Positions 1 through 12,282 are shown, counted from the stretch's first letter. The stretch: DNA of 64,000 bases from Akebia trifoliata (GCA_017979445.1 CM030717.1:25965288-26029287); one strand, 5' to 3'. Notes: generated by a model not told the origin, from the letters alone. Made by a program: numbers and translations.

Positions 1-310
1 CACTTTCACTCTCAAGAGGGTGTTGATTGGCAACGGTAGTTCAGTTGACATCTTGTATGCTTCGACCTTTCTGAAGATAGGTCTTAACAGAATTGTGCTC
101 ATTCAAGCAAGAGCCCCTTTGATTGAGTTTGACAGAAGAACAAGCCAACCATGGGGAGAAATAATCTTGCTTGTGTAGACAGTACTAATAACCTTGATGA
201 CTAGGTTTATGGTCACCGAAGCAAATTCTCCATACAATGCCATACTGGACAGGTAGTAGACCCATGAGATGAAGGTTGTACCTTCAACATACTACAAAGT
301 CCTGAGATTC
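1..310 (+). pseudogene. Aspartic protease remnant of Tat-type gypsy element
   Basis: Frame 2 reads a decayed retropepsin: a core of the form GNGSSVDILYASTF in the first 75 bases (the Tat-type active site is D-N-G-S-S-A-D-I-L), then a PLIEF segment and a SPYNAILD-like segment near 225-250 that matches the usual C-terminal flap. The first active-site residue reads Gly rather than Asp, and stop codons follow from about position 178, so it is inactive. The N-terminus lies outside the window. Confidence 0.7.
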
Positions 311-539
311 CCAATGTTGTAAGGGATGTGGCATATATGAGGGGATCAGATAGCAGCCCAAGTGTGTACGTTGGACAAAAAAGAGATATAAAAAAAACAT
401 TCAGCAATAGCAATTACAGTAGGGGAAACCAAACATAGAGAACCCCCATCCTTGGAGAACATCCAAATGGTGGAGGTAGGGGAAGGTAGGTAGATTGGAG
501 TAGGGACAGAATTGAAGTTAGAAGAGCTAAAAGAGCCAA

Positions 540-1350
540 CAGATTATCTGAGGATGAACCGGGATGTTTTTACTTGGTCCATAAAAAGAAATGTCGGGGA
601 TCAGCCCTGAAGTGATCTGCTACTATTTGAATATCAAGCCAGTGAAACAGAAGCCAATGAGATTAACACCTCATTTCTGAGAAGTAGTAAATGAAGAGGT
701 GAGTAAGCTGATCAAAGTAGAATTCATCAAGAAAGTGCAGTTTTCTGATTGGATAACAAATATAGTAGTAGTACCAAAGAAGAATGGGAAGGTTAGGGGT
801 TTGTATTGATTTTACAAACTTAAATAAGGCCTGCTCTAAGGATAACTTTCCTATACTAAGCGTAGGCTAGCTAGTAGATGCTACTTCAGGTCATGAAAGG
901 CTATCCTTCATGGATGGCTATTTAGGATACAATCAGATACAGCTTAACCCAACAAACTAAGGGAAGACATCATCATCACCAAGGAAGGGTTTTACTGCTA
1001 CAAAGGTTATGTCCTTCGGGTTGAAAAATGTAGGAGCAACTTATCAGTGACTAGTAACAGAGCTCTTCAAAGATCTGTTGGGAAAGACCATGGAAGTCTA
1101 TATTGATGACTTGTTGGTGAAGAACAAAAAGAAGGAAGAACACGTTGATTTGGAGGAGGTCTTTTCACGAGTAAGGAAGGTTGGGATGAAGCTTAACTTG
1201 GAGAAGTACACTTTTACGTTAATTTCAGGGATGTTCTTAGGTTACTTGGTTACAAAGAAAGGTATAGAAGCCAATCCGGACCAGATCAGAGCACTACTAG
1301 AGATGCCCTTCCCAAAAATACAAAAACAAGCCCAAAAATTGGCATGAAGG
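540..1350 (+). pseudogene. Reverse transcriptase remnant of Tat-type gypsy element
   Basis: Scattered over several frames are the RT landmarks of a gypsy pol: an RDVFTWS start motif (about 560-580), a CIDFTNLNKA-like fingers segment (about 808-830), FMDGYLGYNQI (about 908-940), and the catalytic box YIDDLLVK at 1099-1122 in an open stretch (1078-1347) that continues through the GMKLN..K and FLGYLVT..GIEANPDQI motifs. Stops and frameshifts separate these pieces. The YIDD aspartates are intact, but no continuous frame joins them. Confidence 0.85.
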
Positions 1351-1399
1351 CCCTTAACAGATTCATATCCAGGTCTTCAAATAAATGTAGGCCTTTCTA

Positions 1400-1955
1400 C
1401 CAACTATTACGAAAAAAACACCAAGTTCGAGTGGATAGAGGAATGTGAATGAACTTTTACAAAGTTGAAGAAATACTTGGGACGACCACCTATTCTTTCC
1501 AAACCAGAAGTTGGGAAGGAACTTGGACTGTACTTAGTAATTTCTAAGTATGTACTTAGTTCAATCTTTGTTAGGGTTGGGACAGCGACAGAGTAGCCCA
1601 TCTACTTCCTAAGCAATACCTTCCTCGATGTAGAAATACATTATCCCATAATCGAGAGGATGAGACTAGTTTTAGTTTACATGACTTTGAGCTTGAGACT
1701 GTACTTCTAGGCATATCGAGTACAATTCATCATAAAGTATCCCTTGAAGTCTGTCTTAGAAAAGACAGAAGGATTGGGCATAATGGAAAAAAAGGTTGTA
1801 CAACTAGCAGAATTTGGACTTGAATACAAGCTTAGAGTTTCGCTAAAAGGCCAAGTAGTAATGGACTTTTTGGCGGATTTTTCAATGGAAAAAAGAGAAG
1901 ATCCATTGGTAGAAGAGCTGGATAGCATAGAAGAAGGGTAAGAGATAAGCAACCA
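1400..1955 (+). pseudogene. First (retroviral-type) RNase H remnant
   Basis: Following RT, the frame reads a connection/RNase H region with FEWIEECE, a LGRPPILSKPE segment and LGLYLVIS (about 1420-1545), then EIHYPIIERM (about 1635-1660). The part at 1744-1941 reads KSVLEKTEGLG...GQVVMDFLADF, the linker that normally leads into the second RNase H of Tat elements. Several in-frame stops are present. Assignment rests on order and motif spacing. Confidence 0.7.
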
Positions 1956-2235
1956 TCCAAGATGGAGACTCTACGTTGATGGGTCTTCAAACTTGGAAAG
2001 ATCAGGAATATGGGTGGTATTGATCACTCCTGACGGCTTGAGGATATAAAAGGCAATCAGATTAGGATTCAGGGCATCAAACAACGAAGTAGAGTATGAG
2101 ACAATGCTACTCGGCCTCAATTCGTTGGCAGGTCTAGGGGTAACAGAGGCGACAGACTATAGTGACTTGCAGCTAGTAGTCAACCATGTCAATGGAATAT
2201 TTGAAACACGAGATCCCAAGATGTAGCTCTATTTG
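1955..2235 (+). pseudogene. Second, archaeal-type RNase H (aRNH) remnant
   Basis: The frame reads WRLYVDGSSNLERSG, then a VVLITPDGL strand, AIRLGFRASNNEVEYE and SDLQLVVNHVNG. These are the D, E and D motifs of the additional archaeal-type RNase H that characterises plant Tat/Ogre gypsy elements. The first acidic residue (D in VDGSS) and the E in EYE are kept. At least two stops interrupt the frame, one after GLRI near 2046-2050. Confidence 0.8.
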
Positions 2236-2489
2236 AAAAAAATTTAGGTCTGCTATACTTCGAGTTGGAGAAATAAGAATAAAACACATAACAAGGATAA
2301 ACAACAAACACCCAAACGCTCTAGCCTTCATAACCTCAATGTTGGCAGGGCAAGACAAATGAGAATTGCCAATAGGCTATCAAAAAAAACCTACGATAGA
2401 CGAGCTAGAGATGGTTAGTGTACTAGCTGCAATTGGAGATCAGAGGTGAATGAGCCCAATTTTTGCCTTCCTACAATTAGGAATGTTGT

Positions 2490-3670
2490 CTAACGATCCA
2501 AAGGAAGCAAGACGCGTGAAGAGCAGAGTAGAAAGGTATGCCATACTAGATGGGAAGTTGTATAGGAAGTCAGCATGAGGGCCATTCCTAAGTTGCCTAA
2601 TGCTAGGATAAGCATAGGATATGCTAAGTGAGATCCATGAAGGAGATTGCAGAAATCATTCGGGGACAAAATTTCTGGACCATAAAGTACTCTTTTAGGG
2701 GTATTCTTGGCCATACTTGCAGACGGATATGGCTTTGTACATTAAGCATTGCAATAATTATCAAAGACATGGGAGAATAATCCATTAGCCAGCAATGCAA
2801 CTCAATTCCCTCATCAGCTCTTGGTTGTTCACACAATAGGGGATTGATCTAGTAGGTCCATTGCCCAAGGCACTAGGTAACCTAACATTCTTGCTGGTTA
2901 TGACAGACTACTTTACCAAGTGGACGGAAGCACTCCCTTTTACCAAAATTTGTCAGTAGGAGGTCCAGAAGTTCATATGGGAAAACATAATCTACGATTT
3001 GGTCTACCACACACTATAATCTCGGACAATGGAAGACAATTTGCAAGAGAACAGATCAAAGATTTTTGTAGAGAATATGAGATAACGCAGTTATTCTCCA
3101 TGCCACAGTATCCACAGGACAACGAAAAGGCTGAAGTCATAAACAAAATACTAATACACATGCTAAAAAAGAAGTTGGACGAAATAAAAGGAAAATAGAT
3201 AGCGATCTTGTACGGTGTACTATGGGCCTACAAGACAACTGCCAAAATCTCCACAAGGATGTCTCCATTAGTTATGGCCTATGGAATGGAGGTAGTAATA
3301 CCAAAAAAGAATTGCTTCTCCACAATAAAGTCAAAAGTAGTGTAGACTCACTAGTATGACCAACAGATAATCGTAGAATTGGATTTGCTAGAAGAGAAAC
3401 GAGAAGCAACACTAATAAGATTAGAGAGTTATCATTAGAAGTTGCAAAATTACTTTAATAAAAGAGTCCGCCACAAGCAGTTCAAAAAAAGAGACCTAAT
3501 GCTACGTAGAGTATTCCAGAATATAGAAAAGTAGAATAGTAGAAAACTAGGTCCCAATTGGGAAGGACCATACAGAATAGCAAAAGTAGGCTAGAAAGGA
3601 GTATATTATTTGGTGACAATGACCGGTCAAGAGTTACTTAGACCATGAAACACTTGTAACCTCAAAAGAT
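2490..3670 (+). pseudogene. Integrase remnant of Tat-type gypsy element
   Basis: The zinc-binding start is decayed (a C..C pair read around 2740-2765). The catalytic core is visible as TDYFTKWTEA near 2902-2930 and ISDNGRQF near 3020-3045 (first and second acidic residues), followed by PQ.NEKAEVINK near 3107-3150 (third, Glu). A WAYKTT and a SPLVMAYGMEVV segment lie at about 3225-3300, and the C-terminal GPNWEGPYRIAK..G motif at 3550-3600. The best open stretch is 2920-3198. Stops and a frameshift prevent translation. Confidence 0.85.
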
Positions 3671-3714
3671 ATTATAAATAAAAAAAACTCCTTCTAATGC
3701 CGATAGCTTGCATA

Positions 3715-4145
3715 TGAAAATAGCCAAGTTGGGCCCCACTTGGGTCCAGGCTTACGTGGTTCTACTCTGCCTTAATTGGCAGGATATGGAACTAGTCGGG
3801 ACTTTACTTTGTCAAGAGTATTATAGCACTAAAGATGGATCCAGCCTAGATCTGGGCCTACGTAGGTCTTCTCTACCTTAATTGGCTAAGTAAGAAAATG
3901 GTCGGGGCCCTACTCTGACACGAGTATTATAGCACTAAAGATGGATCCCACCTAGTTTGGGCCTACGTGGGTCTTCTTTGCCTTAATTGGCATAGTAAGA
4001 AACTGGTCAGGACCCTACTCTACTACGAATATTATAGTACTAAAGATGAATCCCACTTGGATCTGGGCTTACGTGAGTCTTCTATGCCTTACCTGGCAGG
4101 ACAAGAAGCTAGTTGGGGCCCTACTTTGGCACGAGTAACATAACA
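3715..4145 (+). repeat. Four-unit 106-bp tandem repeat downstream of pol
   Basis: The landmark GTATTATAGCACTAAAGATG recurs at about 3818, 3924, 4029 and, degraded, 4135, giving a period of 105-106 bp. Each unit also holds a CTTAATTGGC-like box and a GGGCCTACGTGG-like box. The array lies just after integrase. Tandem repeats between pol and the 3' LTR are common in Tat-lineage elements. No coding frame runs through it. Confidence 0.85.
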
Positions 4146-4819
4146 CTGAGTTAGGCTCTTTTGAGAGTATAGTTCTTGTAGCTCTCCTCTTCCTTAACCA
4201 ATAGAATAGAGAGTTGGATGGTCATGCTCTGTCCTGAATGACAGAGCACAAAGATTTGTCCATTTGAGAAACAGATCCTCGTGGCCTTCCTTTACCTATA
4301 GTGGAAAAAGAAGAGTGTTGAACGACTATAGTTTGCCTTAGAAGGACAAAAGTACTATATAACACCCTTTTGGGGGAGCAAAGGCGAACATAATGCAACT
4401 TTTCTTTGAAAGCATTAAGTGATGTCCTGCATAATAGTGAGTTAGAGCCTTATTGAAGGACAGTAACTCATAAGTACCTTACCGAGAGAAGAAAGTTATA
4501 TCATTCAAAATCTTAAATAATTTCCTTATTAAAGGATAACTATTATGTGCCTTTTTACGAAAAGATTCCATCGAAGTAAGAGAAACTTAAGGTAGAACTT
4601 GGGGAGAAGAGGTAGCAAGGCATAAAACATGGGTATTACAAGCAATGTAAAGCATAAGCAGCGCAAACAATGCAAAAAAAAAAAATTATGTTAAAGGCAT
4701 AATAACAATTGAGCGCGCATCACAAAAGTGCAAGTAAGGCATAATGTTAAAGTTCATGTTAAGTTAAAAAAAACAGGCTAACAGATGAGTATGCAATGCA
4801 AACAATGTGAAAAAAGTAA
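4146..4819. other. Non-coding spacer of the Tat element
   Basis: AT-rich sequence between the 106-bp array and the antisense ORF region. It contains several copies of a GCAATGCAAA-like word and A-runs near 4630-4800. No domain or RNA gene was recognised. Confidence 0.5.
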
Positions 4820-7330
4820 AGTTTATGTTAAAGGCAGAGTAGCAGTTGTCATAAAAACAAAATTTTCATTAATAACATAAGGAGTACAAGAAAAGATCCT
4901 AAAAATGGGAGAGTACATCAACAAAAATAGAACAGTAGCAAAGTATAGTAGAAATAGGTCTTCATTCGATAGCAGATGACTAGTTGGCAGAGGGTGAGAC
5001 CTCAACAGGATTAGGAGGATTGATTGTCTCATCCAGATCGGCACCGATAACAAAGACAGGAGGCAAGTCATTAGCAAGGGCAGGCGAACCGATCATTTTG
5101 ATTTGATCCAAATATATGGTTCACCTAGCCTCCATGAGTTCACCTAGGATTCGGTCTAGGACAGCAATGGGGTTCCCCTCCTCATTTAGTTGAAAGGGTG
5201 AGACTCGTCCATAGTAACCAGACAACTAAAAATTTCCTTGACAGGAGGACCTTCAAGACCATCGTAGTCCTCATTATCTTCTTCATCCTCTTCCTTCCCA
5301 TATTGAAGTCGAGTAGCCTCGAAACATTCATGATAAGTCTTGGTAGAAGCTTACTCTACCAACGAGAGTATTGGACTTATAGTTGCCCCAATGGTTTCTT
5401 AATTTCAACCTCATCCTCCTTAGCATGTGTTGTCCTAGCTGTCTCAACACAAGCCTTGAGGGAGCCTAGCTCAAGTTCTTGATGTTATACCTGCTCTTGG
5501 AGATCCGTCAGTTCTGCGTGTTTCCTCTACACTCTCTCCTTGTAGCTGTCCAATTCTAGTTGGACAACACCTCAGGAATCTGTCGACTTCTTATTTTTGA
5601 CCTCTAAGTCTAAGTTTACCTTCGAAAACTAGGTAAAATTAGCCTCTAACTCCTCTCTAGCCTCTTGGGAAAATTGGCTAAATGAGGCCAATTCAACCTA
5701 GAGTATAGTGATTTTTTCCTCATGTTTTCTAGTCCAAGCAATTGTCTGGTTCTCAACCTCATTCCATTTTAGGAAGGCCTAAGTATCTAGGTGTTGGCCT
5801 ATAAGAAGAATAAAGTAATTAAGTGAGTAAAACATGAAGAATAAGGAATAGAGTGGGAAGAGTAGAAAATTACCTGATAAAGGCCATGAACAAATTGATC
5901 GAAGCCTATGTCAACATTGGCTCGGTCCGCAACATCCCAATCTTTGGGGTAAATGGAATGGGAGAGTAGAGAGGCAGGAATGACAGAGTTCCTCACCCCA
6001 AAACTCTTGTTGTAGACATGGTCGAAGCAAGGTCAAGAGTCAGTGTTCTTGTTTCCATCCTAGAGGAAGACCCCACAACTCCTCCAAGGGAATGTAGCTT
6101 CTTCCAAGGGAGTCAAAAAGTCACTACCCCATGGAGGGAAAGGACTCCTCAAACTCTTCATAATCAGCCTGCATCTTTCACGCTGCTGAAACTCAAAAAT
6201 AGGGTTGTGCTTCCTAATGGTGTCCGAGCTCTGCACCACCTGAGCGTGAATCTCCTTAGAAAGCTCAACAGATGCAGTAGTTGCAACATTTACAATAAAA
6301 GCAACAATAACAACAGAAGCAAAAACAGAAACAGAGGTAGAAGTTGGGTCATTTTGCTCCCCACGTACCAATGCTAGCTGACCTACTTCTCTAATGAGGG
6401 TGGAAGCATGAAGGACCAGATTCTTCTTTTTCTTCTTCTTATCCTAGTCAAAGGGAGCAGTATCCCTAACAGTAGGGGTGAGGGAGAGAATTCCGAAAGG
6501 TTAATGTTCATGGTGTCAGAAGACCCTAAAGGGGTTGGAGGAGAAGGAAGGATAGAAATAAGGGCAAAGGGAGAATAAAGGCCTCCCAAGATCTGTTCAA
6601 CATGATCAAACGAGGCTCGTTGTGCAGGTGGCTAAGGCAAAATAGAAGGGGAAAATAGATCTGATCTCCTTCTGCCATCCTATCAGCCGTCTTGGTTTAA
6701 AGGCCCACTACCACTAGCCTCATATCTTTGAATGCTCTGCACTATTTTTTCTTAGCCTCAGTAGTAGAAAAGGCAAAAGATTATGTGGAAAGAAAAGAAA
6801 GCAAAATCAAATTTAAATTCAACTATAGACAAAAATTGAAGAATGGGACACAACCAGGTGTCTAAAACCCAGTCTTACCCTGAAAGATCTGAGGGACTCT
6901 AAATCCTTCACAAGTAGCGCCAGGGGTGAACTCCTAGCTCCCGAAAATAATTAAGGGGTCTTTGTACCACCTTTTGTCAGTACTAGGAAGGGACAGAGCC
7001 AATCCGACTACTGCACTCTTGGAGGATAACGAGTAATACCCAGGTCACTGGGAATAGCTTTCAGATTATACTTGGAGAAGAAATCATTAGGGGTTATGCC
7101 CATCTTCTCCACTATCTCCACCAGACTATAAAAGTTGCTAGACATTTGGCCTGGGACCCGATTTATCTTACTCAACACCTCCCTGAGGAAGGGGAAGAGA
7201 AGAAAACTAAGGTCAACCTTAATTTGATCAGCATAGACCATAATTTCCCCTTGACGACACTCGTTAGGGTCCTTGGAGTCTTTGTAGACCTAGATTGACA
7301 AAGAGACAAGGATATAAAGTCTCCTCCAAA
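4820..7330 (-). pseudogene. Decayed antisense ORF (aORF) of the Tat element
   Basis: On the minus strand this region reads as a broken protein. At its N-terminal side (7241 down to 7008) an open stretch of 77 codons has a hydrophobic-leucine pattern of the type seen in the plant Transposase_28 (putative gypsy transposon) family. Its C-terminal half (about 5760-5180) reads an acidic/basic coiled coil rich in E, L and K with several stops. Grande- and Retand-type elements carry an extra ORF in antisense orientation between pol and the 3' LTR, and both position and orientation fit here. The family name is inferred from pattern. Plus-strand ORFs here, such as 6018-6377, look like shadows. Confidence 0.5.
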
Positions 7331-7611
7331 GTTGGGTCATGCTGGCAACCATTGAGAAATCAAGTTTGTAGAAAAGAGAAGATAAGAATAGAAGATTACC
7401 TCAGCTTGAGAGAGGTAAGAGTGACAATGAAGCAGAAAGAGAAAAAAAGAAAAAAGGCGTCGTAAGCACAAAAAGATAAAAGTACAAAAGGTAATAGCAT
7501 AGTAAGAAGGAAAGTAAGCACAAAATTTCTTATTTAAAGGAGAACGTAAAGTAGTACGTACGTTTAGGAAGATAGCCTAATCCAACTTGACCGTCGTAGC
7601 TTGGGGCATAG

Positions 7612-8330
7612 TGTTGATGATAGTGGGGCACGTTGATGGACACAGATGAAAGACGATTCATCTTAGCCGTCAGAAAAGATTTGAAACAACATTGTATTAA
7701 ATGCGTCGATTCATTAAGAATAGAAATAATTATAAACAATCTGGCAACTAATAGAAAAGAGGTTACGTGTCTTAAGAAGATGACGGGACTTCTCATCTTC
7801 TCAAGAAGGGGTAATTATAGAGCAAAATAACCACGTAGTTATCTAGACCGTACATGTGTCTAAGTCGGTTAAGTAGTACCATACGTAGATCAACATACGA
7901 GGCGTTGCCCAGCAGAAGGGCAGGCCAAGGTAGAAAGTATTTGGCCTAACTAGAAGGATATCACAACACTAAACAAGACCTGGTCTGCTAAGCAAGGCAG
8001 ACCTGGTCAAATAATATCCATAATTCTTGTTTGCGCAAGCCAAGCGCAAAGATCTCAGAGGAGATTTCCCTAGTATAGCATATTTAATCCAAAAGATTCC
8101 CATTTCGTTTAGGATCCTAAAAATTAGGGGATTCTTTGGGATCACCTCCCATGAAAGGGAGAAACCCTGATTCGAAGAGGAGGATCCATAAATAGCACAC
8201 TAAGTACAGATTAAGGGGTCCCTTTTTAGCGGATTGGAGGTCTAACCAGTATATTTGATTATTCCTCTACTTCTTTAACTTGAGAATCAGAGAATTTTTG
8301 GCAAGTACCACGTCGACACTAATAAGTTGG
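7612..8330 (+). mobile_element. Probable 3' LTR of the Tat element
   Basis: A short purine run (CTTGGGGCATAG) ends just before TGTTGATGATAG at 7612, as expected for a polypurine tract followed by an LTR beginning TG. A TATA-like ATAAATAGC lies at about 8189-8197, followed by a downstream region resembling R/U5 of Retand-like LTRs. The end lies around 8310-8330 but cannot be fixed because the 5' LTR is outside the window. Confidence 0.5.
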
Positions 8331-8401
8331 TGGCAGGAGTGACATCGGATTTGTGAGGCAGAGTCTATCAGCACCATTCACTGGAATCTGACCTCATAGT
8401 G

Positions 8402-9012
8402 TCCATTCATACTTTAATTGAATAGTTGCGACTTCTAAACTTTTGTAGATGAGCTCAAACCACCCCAAAGGTTTCGAAGCCCATGTATTTACAGCTTGAT
8501 GACTCTACTGGGGAGTCCAAGGGTTCAAACCAGATTTTAATGACCATTGGTGTAGATTTTGAAATATTAACTTCCTAGTTTTTTATAATTAACTTGGTTT
8601 TATTTCTTTTATTTTTTTTCTTTTTTATGTGTGGGGAATGTTTGTAATAGTGTAGGACGAGTGGTTTGTGTATGGGCTATGTTCGAAAAGTGCATAAGTG
8701 CATTTAAAAAAAAGGTGTGCCAATTTTACAATGAAATCAGTCCCAAACATATAAGCAAATCAACCCCATATTATTACAAACACTCTCCACACATGAAAAA
8801 AAGATAATAAAACCAAGTTAGTTTTTAAAAAAAATATAACAAGTTAATGTTTCAAAATTTACACTAATGGTCATTAAAATTTGGTTTGAACCCTTGAATT
8901 CTTCAATAGAGTCGCCAAGCTATAGATACGTGGGCTTCAAAACCTTTGGAGATATTTAAGCTCATTTACACAGCTTTAAGAGTTGCCACCCATTTAATTA
9001 AAGTATGAATAA
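8402..9012. repeat. Large imperfect inverted repeat (arms about 250 bp)
   Basis: The left arm (about 8402-8650) and the reverse complement of the right arm (about 8755-9012) match over most of their length, from TTCATACTTTAATT through GGTTCAAACC to AACTTGGTTTTAT. Each arm holds a primer-site-like block (GATGACTCTACTGGGGAG on the left, a mutated GGCGACTCTATTGAAGAA on the right) of the kind that follows Tat/Ogre LTRs. The structure therefore looks like two LTR-end plus leader segments placed head to head around a spacer of about 100 bp. Confidence 0.75.
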
Positions 9013-10410
9013 ATACTATAAAAGATGTTTTTTTAAATCTATTTTTTGGCGTGTAGTGATTCACATATCCAAAAGATAAGGGAAAATGATTTATTTAGAA
9101 ATCTAAGATAAGGAGGTTTGGTTGAAAGACAAGGAAGGTGTTAGATACTTTGTCCCTCCTATCCTTAAATGGTTACCAATGTAGGACCAAATAATATGAT
9201 TAGAAAACTAATTTTGGGTTTTGAAAATAAGCAAAATTATAGAAAAAATTAAAATGACAAAAAAACTATATTCTAATTTTAGAAAACTAAGTATTTGAAC
9301 TAATAAGCAAGCTAAAATAGAAATATTACTTGTTGGAATTTTTGGTGAGCCTAGGATTTTAGTGGGAATTCGTATGAATTTCACCTTCTTGGATTCAAAG
9401 GCTCTTTTAGGAAGTTATATGCTCACTTGGGAGCATTTTTGTGTTGGTTTAGCCTTTACAAGGTGTCCATGAGTCAAACACCACCATGAAAAAATTAGGG
9501 ATCTTATGCATGAGTTGTGTCCTCTTTAGGACTATTTTTTGTTAGATTAGAGATTTAGGTGTAGATCTAGGTAGATCCCTTCCTTTAACCCTTAGCCATT
9601 TTAGAAAATATTGTGATGTTTATGCATATATTATATGCATGTAATAGACTTAGAAAGATAAAATTACCTTTAAGGAGAGATTACTCTCTACCTCTTAAGT
9701 CATTAGGAAAGAAAATAAAAAAAGTTTATTCTATGAATTTAAATTTTCAAGGAAGTAAACAACATCTAATTTAGGAATTTAAAATTTGCAAGGAAAGTAA
9801 ATAAATAATAACTAACTACTTTAATGCTCTTGAGAGCTTATTGAGGACTTATAGGAGGAGATTAGGTCTAACAAATTTTACTCTCTACCTCCATGCCTCA
9901 AACTAAAGCAAACTAAGATTTATATTGCTAAAAACAAAGAAAGCTTAAAAGTAAACTTGCTTAAATGTAAAGAAGGGGGAATAGATAAAGGAGGAAGGTT
10001 TAAAAAGGGATACATAGGAAAATTTTGAAAAGTCACAACTAAACCCCACATTGGTCTCTTTGTCTTCTTTTTTGTTAGAGCTTCTTGGGTATTTGGGAAG
10101 GGATTTGGACAGAGTTTTGGCAAGTAAGAGGGTTTTGAGGAGAGATTTAAACATAATTTTGGATTACTTGAACTTCTCTTTCTTTTTGTCTTGGATGATG
10201 GTCCTATTTATAGAGTTTTGGGAAATCCTTAGGGATAAACTTGTCTTAAATCCTAGGGTTCCTAATATTCACAACAAAACCACTAGACAAAACTCAAATT
10301 ACCTATCATCTACTTGGACTTGATGGTCTTTCACTCACCTATAGGTCTCTCTAATCATGATGATCAAGAAATAAGACAGTAAAATATTATAGTTTCTAGA
10401 GAATTCTTTA
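8918..10410 (-). mobile_element. Minus-oriented Tat/Ogre-type LTR remnant
   Basis: To the right of the inverted repeat, the sequence has the internal signature AAGGAAGGTGTTAGATAC (about 9128-9150), which corresponds to the GGAAGGTGTTAGGCACC block in the well-defined Ogre-like LTRs at 50.3 and 59.8 kb in the same relative orientation. A minus-strand TATAAATAGGAC lies at about 10,200-10,211. Ends are not defined, and no coding sequence is seen. Confidence 0.45.
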
Positions 10411-10424
10411 AGGAAGATAGAAAG

Positions 10425-12282
10425 TGAAAATTTTGAACTTTGTACCGTGTCTAGTCCTAGATAGAGGTGAATAAAATAATTAAAATTTCTTTTGATTTAT
10501 TAAATTTTAACATAGATTGATAATTTTACTATGTGTTCAAAGTCATTCACCTAACATCGATTTTGCACTTATGTCTCTAAAATGCATTTAATGAAAATAC
10601 ACTTGAAATTTAATCCTTTATTTAATCATGTCATTCAATGACATATTCATATACGATTTACCATCGCATGACATTCACAATATTCAAGTGTAAATTGCGC
10701 AATTATAAAACCATGCACGAGACATAAGACATCTAATAGATCGACAATGTGCCTGCATCCATTCTCATGGCAAGTCTCTAGTTTGCAATGCAATTGAAGT
10801 TCACTTATAATCTAAACAATCATAACATTACATACTTGACATAGTACTCATTTATAGCATACATTCATCTAGGTGTAAATTAATATAGGCATTTCCATAA
10901 ACACAAGACAAGTATTTTATACCGGTTCAGCAACGTGCCTACATCCACTCACAAAGTTTCTACCTAGGAACTTGGTATTCACTATCAAAAAGGTTTATGG
11001 TTCACCTCGAACCTTTTACATATAATTTTTATACCTAAGCTAAATTCTAAAACCTTAAGATAGAGAGAACGCATCCTCTCAAAATTTGTGAATTTTATTA
11101 TTCAAAAATTCACGAACCTCTACTATTGTTAAGTATCCTCAATTTTAACAAGAGCTTGGTTTTTGAGGGTCGAACCAAGTAACCACATACATATGTTTTT
11201 GAAAATAAAAATAAAATAACAAGGACTTACTCAACACAAGAAAGTTTTCAACAAGTTTTGAGGTCTTCGAGCCCTTGAGTCCACGAGAGATTTTCAACGA
11301 TCCAATGTTCCAATCATGTTTTCAAGTTCTTTGACTCTTCATGCTTCACTATTTCTTTCAACATCAACTACTTACTCCAAAAGATATGCCAATGTGTACA
11401 GGGGTTGAGAAAATGTGAAGAAAGGATTGACTCAAAGGAAGGCCTTAGATTGAATGGGGTTTCAACTAAGGTTTGAACCTTCCAATGTGTAGAGAATGTT
11501 TTCTAGATAGGAGAGGGAAGAGCACAAGTTCTCTAGAAATCAATCCAACCCACAAATGAACTCAATAATGAGTTTTAAAGCATTTGGGGTCATTTTCGAA
11601 GCTCAATGGTTAAAAATATGACCATTTATCGCTTTCTATCGGTGACGCCATTGGATACTAACGGTGGCACTGTAAATCCCAATGGTGGTGTCATTTGAAA
11701 TTACAAAAATGCTATTGATGGGTATTTTGGTCATAACTTTCAAACGCTAGCTCTGTTTTTCATGCTATTCGGGGATCTGATAGATCTTACTATATAAGAC
11801 ATCCCCAAACTTCCACCAACGGTGGGCTATGAAAAAAATGAGTGAAATGACCAAAATACTCTTTTTATCATTTATGGTCAAAATGAGTTTTTAGGAAGTC
11901 TGGTGATGAAACGATTCGAAGTTGTGATAGATATTAGCTATATAATGTCTCCAAAAAATACCAAGGACAGAACATGGTCTTAGAGTAGTCAAATCTGAAA
12001 TATTTCCTATATGACCATTTTCGATTCTTGAAAAGTCCGATGAGAGAACAAATCGAGAAAAACAAAATTCTAATCACTACGGGTCGACCTATCAATCATC
12101 TAAGTGTTGGAGAATGGTCTTAGGTGGTCTCATTACCTTTTAGGCTTTGTGCACACACATTGGAGTTTTTTATCGAGGTGTGTGCGGTTGAATAGCTTTA
12201 CTGAAGTCTTCATATGTATTCAATGGCAAATTGATCTGACACGTAACATATATCTCGAAATTGACAAAATATGGAACTAACA
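10425..12282 (-). mobile_element. 3' LTR of the SIRE-like copia element
   Basis: Direct repeat partner of 17,273-19,049. In plus orientation it begins TGAAAATTTTGAAC and ends GGAACTAACA, keeping the TG...CA ends. It contains a repeated TATCGGTGACGCCATTGG / AACGGTGGCAC palindromic region near 11,637-11,700. Several short ORFs in it are chance. Confidence 0.85.

Larger units (their letters stand above)
1..8330 (+). mobile_element. Partial, decayed Tat-lineage Ty3/gypsy retrotransposon (3' part)
   Basis: The window opens inside the protease of a plus-strand gypsy element. The domain order is protease, reverse transcriptase, RNase H, a second RNase H, integrase, non-coding tandem repeats, an antisense ORF region and a probable 3' LTR. 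Two RNase H domains and an antisense ORF downstream of pol are known traits of the plant Tat lineage (Retand/Grande-like). Every domain carries stops or frameshifts, so it cannot make a working polyprotein. The 5' LTR and gag lie outside the window, and the 3' boundary is approximate. Confidence 0.8.

Noticed and set aside
6018..6377. 119-codon plus-strand ORF and its 103-codon minus-strand overlap
   Set aside because: Overlapping frames in the decayed antisense ORF region; neither shows a known motif on its own.
8630..8760. Loop of the large inverted repeat as a small-RNA gene
   Set aside because: The structure is explained by two LTR/leader fragments head to head. Arms of 250 bp are too long and too diverged for a microRNA precursor.
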